A DNA stretch of 64,000 bases from Arthrobacter alpinus (GTDB lineage Bacteria > Actinomycetota > Actinomycetes > Actinomycetales > Micrococcaceae), in the NCBI RefSeq assembly GCF_900105965.1, contig NZ_FNTV01000001.1:3224001-3288000 (forward strand). Direction: 5' to 3'. Within the stretch, counting starts at the first letter, position 1; every line of letters starts with the position of its first letter. Of the stretch, positions 26,180-33,627 are shown in pieces. The notes beneath the pieces are model-generated. The model did not search any database, was not told where the DNA came from, and saw only the letters and a program-made list of their open reading frames with translations. A program made the position numbers and the translations under genes.

Positions 26180-27124
26180 CTAGTTGTAGTGCACGAAGCG
26201 TCGTGAGAGGCGGAATTGGATGGCAGTTACCAGCATGATTAACAGGGTCAGCACAATGCCGATGGCAAAAGCACGGCCAAAGTCGAGCTGCTTGAAGGCT
26301 GTTTCATAAATGACCATGACGGCTGTCCGGGTGGAGTCCCCTGGACCACCGCGGGTGATGACGTAGGGCTGGTCGAAGATCTGCAGGGCAGAGATGATCG
26401 CCATGACACTTGCCACCAGCAGGGTGGGGCTGAGCAGCGGCAGCGTGATGTTCTTGAACTGCTTCCAGCCGGTGGCCCCGTCGATGGAGGAGGCCTCATA
26501 CATTTCGGTGGGGATGGAGCTGAGGCCACCAATGATGAGCAGGAAGGTGAAGCCGAAGTTCTGCCAAACGTAAACCAGGATGATGACCACCATGGCGCCG
26601 GCCTGCGACGTCAGCCACGGTACGGCCGGGATCCCCACCAATCCAATGACCTGGTTGACCAGGCCGAAGTTTTGATTGAACAGGTAGCTCATGATGATGG
26701 ACACGCTGGAAGCCGAAAGCACCAGCGGAAAGAAGAATGCTGACCGGAAGAAGGTACGCAGCCAGCCCGGCATCTTGGACTGGACCAGCACGGCCAGACC
26801 AATGGAGACAGCGAGTTGCAAAGAAACCGCAACTACAACAAATCCCATGGTGTTAAGGAACGCTGTCCTGACGGTTGGATCCGCGCCAATGGCGACGAAG
26901 TTGTTCACCCCAACAAATTCCGGGGCACTGATGATGTCCCAGCGGAAAAATGCCAAGGTCAGCGAGGCGACGATGGGGACCAAGGTGAAAATGGCGATGC
27001 CGATGATGGTCGGTGCCAGGAAGACAGCTGCAAGGCGCCGGCCACCCTTGTCCTTGGCCTTGCTGGCGTTTCGGGCAGCCAACACCCTGGCTTCGGCGCG
27101 GGACTGCTTAAGCGTTGTTGACAT
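26180..27124 (-). CDS. ABC sugar transporter permease (MalF-like)
   Basis: 314-aa partner permease with six hydrophobic segments. The EAA-type loop is YEASSIDGATGWKQFKNITL, where Tyr-Glu-Ala replaces the first part of the motif as usual in this subfamily. The ATG at 27124 overlaps the binding-protein stop as TAATG. A Lys/Arg-rich N-terminal cytoplasmic stretch of about 30 residues precedes the first helix. Confidence 0.93.
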   Translation of the reverse strand: MSTTLKQSRAEARVLAARNASKAKDKGGRRLAAVFLAPTIIGIAIFTLVPIVASLTLAFFRWDIISAPEFVGVNNFVAIGADPTVRTAFLNTMGFVVVAVSLQLAVSIGLAVLVQSKMPGWLRTFFRSAFFFPLVLSASSVSIIMSYLFNQNFGLVNQVIGLVGIPAVPWLTSQAGAMVVIILVYVWQNFGFTFLLIIGGLSSIPTEMYEASSIDGATGWKQFKNITLPLLSPTLLVASVMAIISALQIFDQPYVITRGGPGDSTRTAVMVIYETAFKQLDFGRAFAIGIVLTLLIMLVTAIQFRLSRRFVHYN

Positions 27125-28518
27125 TAGACCCTCCTCAGAGCCAGTTCGAGGTCCCGCTGCAGTGTAGACAGGGCCGGCCGGACATTGGCCGCGGAGCCGG
27201 TTACGGCGCCAAGGACGTTCTTGATCAAGGCGCTCTCAACGGCGGCCTGCTGGGGCGGGGCGGGGATGGGCCCGGAGCTGGGGAACTTGTCCAGGGTGTC
27301 GTAGAAGACCTGCCAGTGGGCTGGCCCCTTGCCCGAGTAGAGGGCCTCGTTCACCATGGACCGGCGGGTCGGCGTTGTGTTTGGGGTAGGGATGGCCAGC
27401 TCCATGGCCTCCTTGGAAGCGCAGAATTTGATCCACTCCCAGGCTTCGTCCTTGCGGGTGGAGGTCTTCATGATGGCGTAGCCCGCTGCGCCAAACTGGT
27501 GCCTCTGGGTTCGCCACTTGGGGAAGAACTGGACATCAAAATCGTTTTCGCCCATGCCCGCCTCGTGCAGACCCTCGACCCAATAGCCACCCGCCGGGGT
27601 TGTTCCAATCAGTCCGGAGGCGAACTGCGCCACGAGCTCGTTGCCGCCGCCTTGGGCGGGGCTGGTGCCAAGACCTTCGGAGACGAGGGTGCGCAGGAAT
27701 TCAAAGCTCTCCGCCACGCGGGGATCCTCTGCATTGGGTTCCAGCCATTGGTAGCCACCGGAGCGCATGCCGCGCGTGGGGTCATTGGCGTAGAAGGAAT
27801 CCCAGAACCAATTTCCGCCCGTACTGCGGGTTTCCTTGAGGAAGCTGGTGTCATTGGCGTAGAGCCACGGCACCACGCCGCCGAAGAGCCTGTTGGTCCA
27901 GTAATAGGGGACGAATGCCTTGCCGCCGGTCTTCTTCATGGCCGTCAGGGCATTGTAGAAATCATCATGGGTCCAGTTGTCCGCCGGCCGTGCGAGCCCG
28001 GCTTTTTGAAAGGCTCCGGTATTCATGTACATGTTGGCGCTATTGAAATCCAGTGGCAGCTGGAAAAGACTCCCCTGGTACATGAACGCCTCAACCAGGG
28101 ACGGGTGGACGTCGTCGAAGTAGTCCTGCACATCAGTTTTGTCGCGCTTGATGAAGGCGTCCAGCGGTTCAGCTAGGCGTTCGGCGAATAGCTGGGCACC
28201 CTCCGTGGCCACCAAGACCACATCCGGCGATGTTCCTGCGGCGACCATGGTGAGGATCTTTGCAAAGAAGTCCCCCCAGTCCGCACCCTGAATGGCCTGA
28301 ATCCTGACCTTGATGCCTGGATGGGCCGCGGAGAAGGCCTTCACCAAGTTGACCCGGCTTTCGGCGTCCTGGGCATTGCCCAGGATGGCGACATTGAGCG
28401 AATTCGTTCCCCGACCGGGGATGTCCGCTCCTGTCAGCCGGGGCCAGCTCGCCCCCACGGCGCCAACAGTGCCAGCGCCGAGTAGACCCAGCATCACCCG
28501 TCTTGATACGTCACTCAT
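27124..28518 (-). CDS. Sugar-binding protein with Tat-like signal
   Basis: 464-aa family-1 solute-binding protein of the fructan importer. The N-terminus SRRVMLGLLGAGTVGAVGAS has a twin-arginine pattern and no lipobox, so Tat export or N-terminal anchoring is likely instead of lipidation. The mature part contains LVATEGAQLFAER and WTNRLFGGVVPWLY-type binding-protein stretches. The start is the ATG at 28518 with GGAGG 5 nt before it; an in-frame start five codons upstream lacks this. First gene of the operon, controlled by two operators at 28537-28584. Confidence 0.88.
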   Translation of the reverse strand: MSDVSRRVMLGLLGAGTVGAVGASWPRLTGADIPGRGTNSLNVAILGNAQDAESRVNLVKAFSAAHPGIKVRIQAIQGADWGDFFAKILTMVAAGTSPDVVLVATEGAQLFAERLAEPLDAFIKRDKTDVQDYFDDVHPSLVEAFMYQGSLFQLPLDFNSANMYMNTGAFQKAGLARPADNWTHDDFYNALTAMKKTGGKAFVPYYWTNRLFGGVVPWLYANDTSFLKETRSTGGNWFWDSFYANDPTRGMRSGGYQWLEPNAEDPRVAESFEFLRTLVSEGLGTSPAQGGGNELVAQFASGLIGTTPAGGYWVEGLHEAGMGENDFDVQFFPKWRTQRHQFGAAGYAIMKTSTRKDEAWEWIKFCASKEAMELAIPTPNTTPTRRSMVNEALYSGKGPAHWQVFYDTLDKFPSSGPIPAPPQQAAVESALIKNVLGAVTGSAANVRPALSTLQRDLELALRRV

Positions 28519-28536
28519 GTTGCCTCCTTGCAACTA

Positions 28537-28584
28537 CCTAACTCGTGTTAGGAAGCATGACAGACTAGCCTAACGCGTGTCAAG
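28537..28584 (-). promoter_or_regulatory. Tandem LacI operators and promoter of the fructan operon
   Basis: Two related 16-bp sites read on the minus strand: CCTAACACGAGTTAGG (28537-28552, palindromic) and CTTGACACGCGTTAGG (28569-28584). They are 32 bp apart, about three helical turns. The second overlaps a TTGACA -35 hexamer, with a weak -10 candidate 17 nt downstream between the sites. Repression by the LacI protein at 22929 is inferred from the third copy at its own start. Confidence 0.75.
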
Positions 28585-28629
28585 CATGAGGCACGTCACA
28601 TTTCAACCGGCGAGGTAACGGCCCGGAAA

Positions 28630-28676
28630 CAGCGACGGCCCGCCCCGGTGCTGTATGCACCATGGACGGGCCGCTG
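28630..28676 (-). terminator. Nested hairpin after the ECF transporter operon
   Basis: GGTGC-TGTAT-GCACC (28647-28661) is nested within GGCCCG...CGGGCC extended by CAGC...GCTG with a 3-nt bulge. It lies 13 nt beyond the stop codon of the ecfT-like gene on the minus strand. No U-tract is present. Confidence 0.6.
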
Positions 28677-28689
28677 CCACCCCGAAAGC

Positions 28690-29487
28690 CTAGCCAAACG
28701 CTGGATTCCACGTACCCAGTACGACGGCGGCACTCACCGACACCGCAGCAATCACCAAGCCCCCGGCCCCCACCCAGAGGTCCTGCCGGGAAAAAGCTGA
28801 AACCCGCGCCCAGGTGCGTGGCCCCGCACCGAAACCCTTGGCTTCCATGGTGACAGCCAGCCGCGTGGCACGCCGGACCGCCTGTACAAGCAACGCCATG
28901 GCCTGGCCCAGGTGAGCCTTGATCCCGCGAAGGAATCCGGGTTCGCCGCCCACGCCTCGGGCACGCCGGGCCATGCCGAGCGTTTGCCATTCCGCCACCA
29001 GGAGGCCGACCAGACGCATCGCGGCAAGCGCACCCAGGACAAAACGGTGCGGCAGGCGCAGCTTCTGCGCCAAGGCATCGGCCAAATCGGTGGGGTCAGT
29101 TGAAGCCAGCACAATGATTCCCGGCAACGCGATGGCCAGGCCACGCAGCGCGATGGCGACGCCGGCTTCCACGGATCCCGTGGTGAAGGCAACGGGACCC
29201 AGGGATAGCAGGAGTTCGCCCGTTTTGGGGGCCAACAGCGCCGTCCCGTATCCTCCCACAACGGCTGCGATCAAGATGGGCCAGCCCCGCATCAACAACA
29301 TCCGCGCGCTCAAACCAGCCAAGGGCAACAGGGCAAATTCAAGCACCAAGGCTACGGTTGCCGACACCCAATCCACACTGATCAGCAGCACCAAAGTGAC
29401 GGCCATGCCAGCCCCCAACTTTGCCAGCGGGTTGGCCCCGGCCAGCCATGCGGTGGAACGGGGTGTGGCAATAATGTCAACGCTCAT
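28690..29487 (-). CDS. ECF transporter T component (EcfT/CbiQ family)
   Basis: 265-aa membrane scaffold of an energy-coupling-factor vitamin importer. Hydrophobic helices occupy residues 22-150. The C-terminal coupling region shows the family's short Ala-Arg-Gly motif (MARRARGVGG), with a second Ala-Arg-Gly-like element around TMEAKGFGAG. It overlaps the ATPase gene by 4 nt. With YkoE upstream behind a TPP riboswitch, it is the YkoC-like subunit of a thiamine or hydroxymethylpyrimidine transporter. Confidence 0.9.
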   Translation of the reverse strand: MSVDIIATPRSTAWLAGANPLAKLGAGMAVTLVLLISVDWVSATVALVLEFALLPLAGLSARMLLMRGWPILIAAVVGGYGTALLAPKTGELLLSLGPVAFTTGSVEAGVAIALRGLAIALPGIIVLASTDPTDLADALAQKLRLPHRFVLGALAAMRLVGLLVAEWQTLGMARRARGVGGEPGFLRGIKAHLGQAMALLVQAVRRATRLAVTMEAKGFGAGPRTWARVSAFSRQDLWVGAGGLVIAAVSVSAAVVLGTWNPAFG

Positions 29488-31025
29488 CGTCGCACCCCCT
29501 GCACAACAGCTGCATCAGAGATCCGATGTGCTGCGCCGAGCTCCAGTTGCTTCCCGCCCAGCGCCGCACTGAAGGCGGCATCGTGTGTCACGGAGACAAC
29601 CGCCGTTCCTGCATCCAAAAGTTCCGTCAGCAACGAGGCCAACTCCGCCCAAGTATTGGCGTCCTGCCCAAACGTGGGCTCATCCAAAATCAAGATCTGC
29701 GGACTGGCTGCCAAAACGGTGGCCACGGACAGCCTCCTTTTCTCGCCCCCGGAGAGTGTGAAGGGGTTCGCATCAGCCAGATGGTCAAGACGCAGCCGCG
29801 TCAGCAAATCATCCACCGAGTCGGCGCCGTGCCCCAAAAGTTTCGGCGCAAACAACAACTCATCACGGACACTATGGGCCACAAATTGATGTTCGGGCTC
29901 CTGAAAGACAGTGCCAATCCTGCTGATCAGCTGCCGACCACGCCATTTCAAGGGCGCGGCTCCCGCCCCGCGCGCCAGCTCCGGCAGCGCAAGCAATTCG
30001 CCGCCGGCCGGCGCAAGCAAACCCGCCAACGTCAACGCCAACGTCGACTTGCCCGCCCCATTCGGCCCGGTCACACTCAACGCCTCGCCAGCACGAACCT
30101 CCACGGAGGGCACCACGGCAACCGGTGCCACCGGATGGCGCCGCCGTCCCTTGGTGCGGGAGACGGCAAGAGCCGACGCCGTCAGCAAAAGGTGATTCCC
30201 GGCGTCGTCCATATCTCCGGATTGAGTTGCCCTGGGCCGGACGTGGGGAACACGTCCCGGCACCCAAATCCCGGCAGCAGCCAACAGCTCCCGGCTTTGC
30301 GCCATGACCGTTGCTGGCGGGCCATCGAAGAGGACACCGCCGGGCTCACCCATCCGGGAAGGGGCCAGGACCACAATCCTGTCCACCACCTCAAGCCACA
30401 CAGAGACCCGATGCTCCACAACCACCAGGGTGGCGCCGGATTCATCCAGGCTGCGGCGCACGGCATCGCGCACCTCCACAACCCCATCCGGATCCAGATT
30501 GGCAGTGGGTTCATCCAGCAGCAGCAGTCCCGGGCGCATGGCCAACATGCCAGCCAGCCCAAGGCGCTGCTTCTGCCCGCCGGACAAGGCCGAACTCGGA
30601 TGATCAAGGGGCAGATCCAAGCCCACGGACTCCAGTGCCGCACCCACCCGGTGCCAAATTTCCTCACGCGGCACGGAGAGGTTCTCCGCGCCGAACGCAA
30701 CGTCGTCACCAATGCGCGAGAGCACCACCTGGGCGTCGGGATCTTGCTGCATCAGACCGGCCCGGCCACGGGATTCCGCCACAGGCCGGCCATCGATGAG
30801 CAATTCGCCCGTCTCATTGGCATCCTCGTCATCACCAAGCACACCCGCCAAGGCGTGCAGTAGCGTTGATTTCCCTGCGCCCGAGGGACCCAGCAAAAGA
30901 ACCCGCTCCCCCGGTGAAATCTCCAGATCGAGATCCTGCACGGCGCGGCCGCCGCGGCCCGAATGCTGCCAGCCCCAGCCCTTGGCGCTAATGCGCACCG
31001 GCGCACCGGCATGCGCCGAACCCAC
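29484..31025 (-). CDS. ECF transporter ATPase with two fused ABC domains (YkoD-like)
   Basis: 513-aa cytoplasmic ATPase with tandem ABC cassettes. First: Walker A LGPSGAGKST, signature LSGGQKQRLGLAG, Walker B LLLLDEPTANLD. Second: Walker A TGPNGAGKST, signature LSGGEKRRLSVAT, Walker B ILILDEPTFGQD. One polypeptide thus replaces the EcfA/EcfA' pair. The start is taken as the GTG at 31025, two nt after the YkoE stop codon; the frame stays open upstream but overlaps ykoE without family similarity, and the ribosome site is weak, suggesting coupling. It powers vitamin uptake with the neighbouring T and S subunits. Confidence 0.9.
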   Translation of the reverse strand: MGSAHAGAPVRISAKGWGWQHSGRGGRAVQDLDLEISPGERVLLLGPSGAGKSTLLHALAGVLGDDEDANETGELLIDGRPVAESRGRAGLMQQDPDAQVVLSRIGDDVAFGAENLSVPREEIWHRVGAALESVGLDLPLDHPSSALSGGQKQRLGLAGMLAMRPGLLLLDEPTANLDPDGVVEVRDAVRRSLDESGATLVVVEHRVSVWLEVVDRIVVLAPSRMGEPGGVLFDGPPATVMAQSRELLAAAGIWVPGRVPHVRPRATQSGDMDDAGNHLLLTASALAVSRTKGRRRHPVAPVAVVPSVEVRAGEALSVTGPNGAGKSTLALTLAGLLAPAGGELLALPELARGAGAAPLKWRGRQLISRIGTVFQEPEHQFVAHSVRDELLFAPKLLGHGADSVDDLLTRLRLDHLADANPFTLSGGEKRRLSVATVLAASPQILILDEPTFGQDANTWAELASLLTELLDAGTAVVSVTHDAAFSAALGGKQLELGAAHRISDAAVVQGVRR

Positions 31026-31027
31026 AG

Positions 31028-31660
31028 TTACACCGCGCGTTCGGTGGCGGCGCCTCGTGATGGCAGGCTGGCAAGGGCGCCCGTCCGGGCCAGGCCACGC
31101 ACGGCCAGCCAGGAAATCAGGCCGGCAATGACTGCGCCTGAAACCATGGCAAGGAGCACGTAGACGGCCTTCCATTCAAAGGCCCAGGCGACGTTCCAGA
31201 CAATGCTGTCGTTGATGCCCATGGCCAACCCAGCCAGAGCACCAGCAAGGAGGGCTACGGGCAGGTTGAACTTCCGGTAGCGGAAGATGGCAAAGCCCAG
31301 CTCAGCACCAAGGCCCTGCACCAGGCCGGACAGCAGCACGGTGAAGCCAAAGTGTGTGCCCAAAAGGCCCTCGACCGTGGCCGCGATGAGTTCACAGTAC
31401 AGAGCAGCTCCAGGCTTGCGGATGACCAATGCACCAAGGACGCCGGCGATCAGCCAGCCGCCACCGTACAGGGCTCCCAGTGGAGGGAATGCCACGGTGA
31501 GGGCGCTGACGACCCCGTAGCCGGCAGACCAAAGCCAGAAAATGACGCCCACGGCAACGCCAAGGACAGAGACCACAACAATGTCCACCACGCGCCAAGT
31601 GGACTTCTTGCTCTTTTGTGTTTCTTGCGCGGCGGATTCGCCCGCGAATGACTTACTCAT
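31028..31660 (-). CDS. ykoE: YkoE-type substrate-binding (S) component of thiamine-class ECF transporter
   Basis: 210-aa membrane protein with about five or six helices from residue 22. YkoE-family stretches include IFWLWSAGYG, PPLGALYGGGWLIAGVLGAL and the Glu-bearing helix GLGAELGFAIFRYRKFN. YkoE members bind thiamine or its hydroxymethylpyrimidine part. AAGGAGG precedes the ATG at 31660. First gene of a three-gene operon whose leader is a TPP riboswitch, which firmly supports the vitamin B1 assignment. Confidence 0.92.
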   Translation of the reverse strand: MSKSFAGESAAQETQKSKKSTWRVVDIVVVSVLGVAVGVIFWLWSAGYGVVSALTVAFPPLGALYGGGWLIAGVLGALVIRKPGAALYCELIAATVEGLLGTHFGFTVLLSGLVQGLGAELGFAIFRYRKFNLPVALLAGALAGLAMGINDSIVWNVAWAFEWKAVYVLLAMVSGAVIAGLISWLAVRGLARTGALASLPSRGAATERAV

Positions 31661-31991
31661 GTTTCCTCCTTTTCAGGAGGGGCGGCCGCGGCGGTATTTC
31701 CGCGCAGCCGAAGAGAACTCGACTCCCTTCGCCGGTACTAGCCGGAGCAGGTTCGAGGGTCTGCGGCGAACCGCACTCTCAGCGCCGGATCCCAAGGTTA
31801 GGATGACGCTCCCCTGTCGTGTTTGAATTGCGGCTTAAGTTTACCCCTCGTCGCAACCCGGGAGCTAATGTCATGCGTCATGAGCCGCCGCAGTTTGCTG
31901 CAAGTCTCGTTTGCCGTGCAGCCTGTACCGGCTAGGCTGGCCTTAGGTTTCCGCCTTGTGCGGGCCGTGCCAAACACGTTAGGAGTCCTTC
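31661..31991. other. Divergent leader region ykoE / DUF4235 gene
   Basis: 331 nt. The ykoE-proximal part is the TPP riboswitch with a G/C-rich expression platform (31665-31715). The rest (31820-31991) should hold promoters for both directions; no clear hexamers or genes were recognised. Confidence 0.6.
31718..31818 (-). ncRNA. TPP (THI-box) riboswitch
   Basis: On the minus strand the leader reads GGGGAGC, then GCGCTGAGAGTGCGG, GCAGACCCTCGAACCTG and CCGGCTAGTACCGGCGAAGGGA. The CTGAGA box (pyrimidine sensor) and the ACCCTCGAACCTG plus CGAAGGGA segments (pyrophosphate sensor) are the hallmark conserved parts. Thiamine pyrophosphate binding should switch off the ykoE operon. Visible by eye and consistent with the transporter type. 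Confidence 0.95.
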
Positions 31992-32252
31992 ATGAACATT
32001 GTTTTGAAATTGCTCGGAACCGGGGTGAGCCTGGGTGCCGGGTTTGCTGCCAGCAAGCTCGTGGACACCGTCTGGGAGAAAAGCACCGGGAACAAGCCAC
32101 CCAAGGACGGTGCCAACCTGGAGAACAGCCTTCGTTCGGCGCTGACGTTCGCACTGGTCTCCTCCGTGGTGGCGGCGATCATCCAGACCATTGCGGGGCG
32201 CACCACGCAGAAGGCGATCGCCCGCTTCAACAAACACCCCGAAGAAGTCTAG
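31992..32252 (+). CDS. DUF4235 membrane protein
   Basis: 86-aa small protein with two hydrophobic segments: residues 8-25 (LGTGVSLGAGFAASKLVD) and 50-68 (ALTFALVSSVVAAIIQTIAG). These are joined by a polar loop with WEKSTGNKPP, the DUF4235 pattern common in actinobacteria. Function unknown. Monocistronic, closed by a strong terminator 12 nt after the stop. Confidence 0.85.
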   Translation: MNIVLKLLGTGVSLGAGFAASKLVDTVWEKSTGNKPPKDGANLENSLRSALTFALVSSVVAAIIQTIAGRTTQKAIARFNKHPEEV

Positions 32253-32263
32253 GCAGCATCACA

Positions 32264-32323
32264 AAAGGCCCCGTTCCGCGAGCCTGGGTTTTGAATCCCA
32301 GAACGACGCCGAACGGGGCCTTT
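32264..32323. terminator. Two-part hairpin between DUF4235 gene and mnhG
   Basis: AAAGGCCCCGTTC (32264-32276) pairs with GAACGGGGCCTTT (32311-32323). An inner CTGGG (32284-32288) pairs with CCCAG (32297-32301). The outer stem is 13 bp ending in TTT on each strand, fitting a bidirectional terminator between convergent genes. Confidence 0.85.
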
Positions 32324-32348
32324 GCGTGCAATCTTCAGTGATGCGGGG

Positions 32349-32726
32349 CTACTTCCGCGGGGACTCCTTGCGGGTATCGTCCTGGATGGCCGCGCCCACC
32401 ACTTGATCGAGCTCGTCCACACTGAGCAATTCCGGGCGCCGATGCTTGGTTCGGTAGCCGGCACGGCCAACCATGTGGGCCGAGACCGGCACGGTGAGAA
32501 GCTGAAAAAGCCAGGCAACTATCAAGATCGGCAGGAGCGTCCACGAACGCATCTGCAGCCCAATGGCGGTCAGCATCAACAAGAGCCCCAGGACCTGGGG
32601 CTTGGTGGCCGCGTGCATACGGCTCATCAGGTCAGGGAACCGCAGCAGGCCGATGGCCGCAGCCAGGCTCATGAAGGCCCCAAGCAGCAATGCAATGGCG
32701 GTCAGGACATTGAGAAAAGTGTTCAT
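32349..32726 (-). CDS. mnhG: Mrp Na+/H+ antiporter subunit G
   Basis: 125-aa small membrane subunit with three helices. The family region is GLLRFPDLMSRMHAATKPQVLGLLL, and a longer than usual charged C-terminal tail (residues 88-125) follows. Last gene of the six-gene Mrp operon, overlapping mnhF by 4 nt. Mrp complexes exchange cytoplasmic Na+ for external H+ and support alkali and salt tolerance. Confidence 0.94.
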   Translation of the reverse strand: MNTFLNVLTAIALLLGAFMSLAAAIGLLRFPDLMSRMHAATKPQVLGLLLMLTAIGLQMRSWTLLPILIVAWLFQLLTVPVSAHMVGRAGYRTKHRRPELLSVDELDQVVGAAIQDDTRKESPRK

Positions 32727-32989
32727 CCGTCCTCCTTCTTATGTGCCACGAAGCGGGCAACCGTCACCGAGCCAATGAATCCGATCACTGTCAACACCAC
32801 CAACAGGGCAAGATTGTCGGTGTGCTGATTCATGGCCATTTCGGTGGCCAGTGCGGCGCCGAAGATGGCCAGCAAAACATCGGCGGCAATCACGCGGTCA
32901 AGCAGTGAGGGCCCCTTGGCAATCCTGTAGATTGTGCCAGCTGCGGCGAGGGACAACAGAGCGGCAACAATAATGACAACAACACCCAT
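32723..32989 (-). CDS. mnhF: Mrp Na+/H+ antiporter subunit F
   Basis: 88-aa subunit with three hydrophobic helices. Typical MrpF sequence IAKGPSLLDRVIAADVLLA sits between helices one and two, and the C-terminus is a short basic tail (RFVAHKKEDG). It starts 5 nt after mnhE and overlaps mnhG by 4 nt. Confidence 0.94.
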   Translation of the reverse strand: MGVVVIIVAALLSLAAAGTIYRIAKGPSLLDRVIAADVLLAIFGAALATEMAMNQHTDNLALLVVLTVIGFIGSVTVARFVAHKKEDG

Positions 32990-32994
32990 GGCTT

Positions 32995-33627
32995 TTACTG
33001 CACCTCCCCAGTAGTTTCGGCTTTTCCAACAGTGGACTGCGGCGAGGTTGCATAGGTGAGGATGGCGGCTCCCGACCTCTCAGCTTTTACCAGGGCCAAC
33101 TCTTCTTTTGTCCCCATAACTTGGATCAGCCGTGCCTCAATGTCCTGAATGCCCCTGCGGACCTTGTCCACGCTCTCCGGGGTCGGCGCATTCATGGCGT
33201 GTACGTAAAGGGTGGCGCAACCTCGATCGACCTCCACCACCAGCGACCCTGGAATGAGCGAAAGGACGTGGCCAACGGCTGTCATGAGTAGATCAGAGGG
33301 GCTTCGCAAGGGCACCGCGATGACGGCATTTCGGATCTTGGGCCCCTTGACCACCGACCAGAAGAGGACCTGGAAACTAGCTACCGTGACTTCCTTCAGG
33401 AACCACAGCGCCAACGTCGCTGCACGCAGCACGTTGAAACGGCCGCTCAACTCGATGGGCGGCAGGTAGAACATCTGAAAGACGGCTATGGCAATCAACG
33501 CGCCAAAGAGCAGGTTTCCGGCACTAAAATCCTGCCAGAGGGCACCCCACACCACTACCAGCCAGATCAGCAGCGGCAATTTCTGGAGGAAGTTGAGCTT
33601 GCGCCTGTAGTTCATGCTCTGACTCAT
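32995..33627 (-). CDS. mnhE: Mrp Na+/H+ antiporter subunit E
   Basis: 210-aa subunit. N-terminal helices at residues 12-50 are followed by a conserved cytoplasmic part with MTAVGHVLSLIPGSLVVEVD and TLYVHAMNAP, as in MrpE. The C-terminal 40 residues form a charged extension of unknown use. 4-nt overlap with mnhD upstream. Confidence 0.94.
   Translation of the reverse strand: MSQSMNYRRKLNFLQKLPLLIWLVVVWGALWQDFSAGNLLFGALIAIAVFQMFYLPPIELSGRFNVLRAATLALWFLKEVTVASFQVLFWSVVKGPKIRNAVIAVPLRSPSDLLMTAVGHVLSLIPGSLVVEVDRGCATLYVHAMNAPTPESVDKVRRGIQDIEARLIQVMGTKEELALVKAERSGAAILTYATSPQSTVGKAETTGEVQ

Noticed and set aside
27115..28176. A 353-codon open frame antisense to the sugar-binding protein.
   Set aside because: No domain or start signal; the binding protein is strongly supported.
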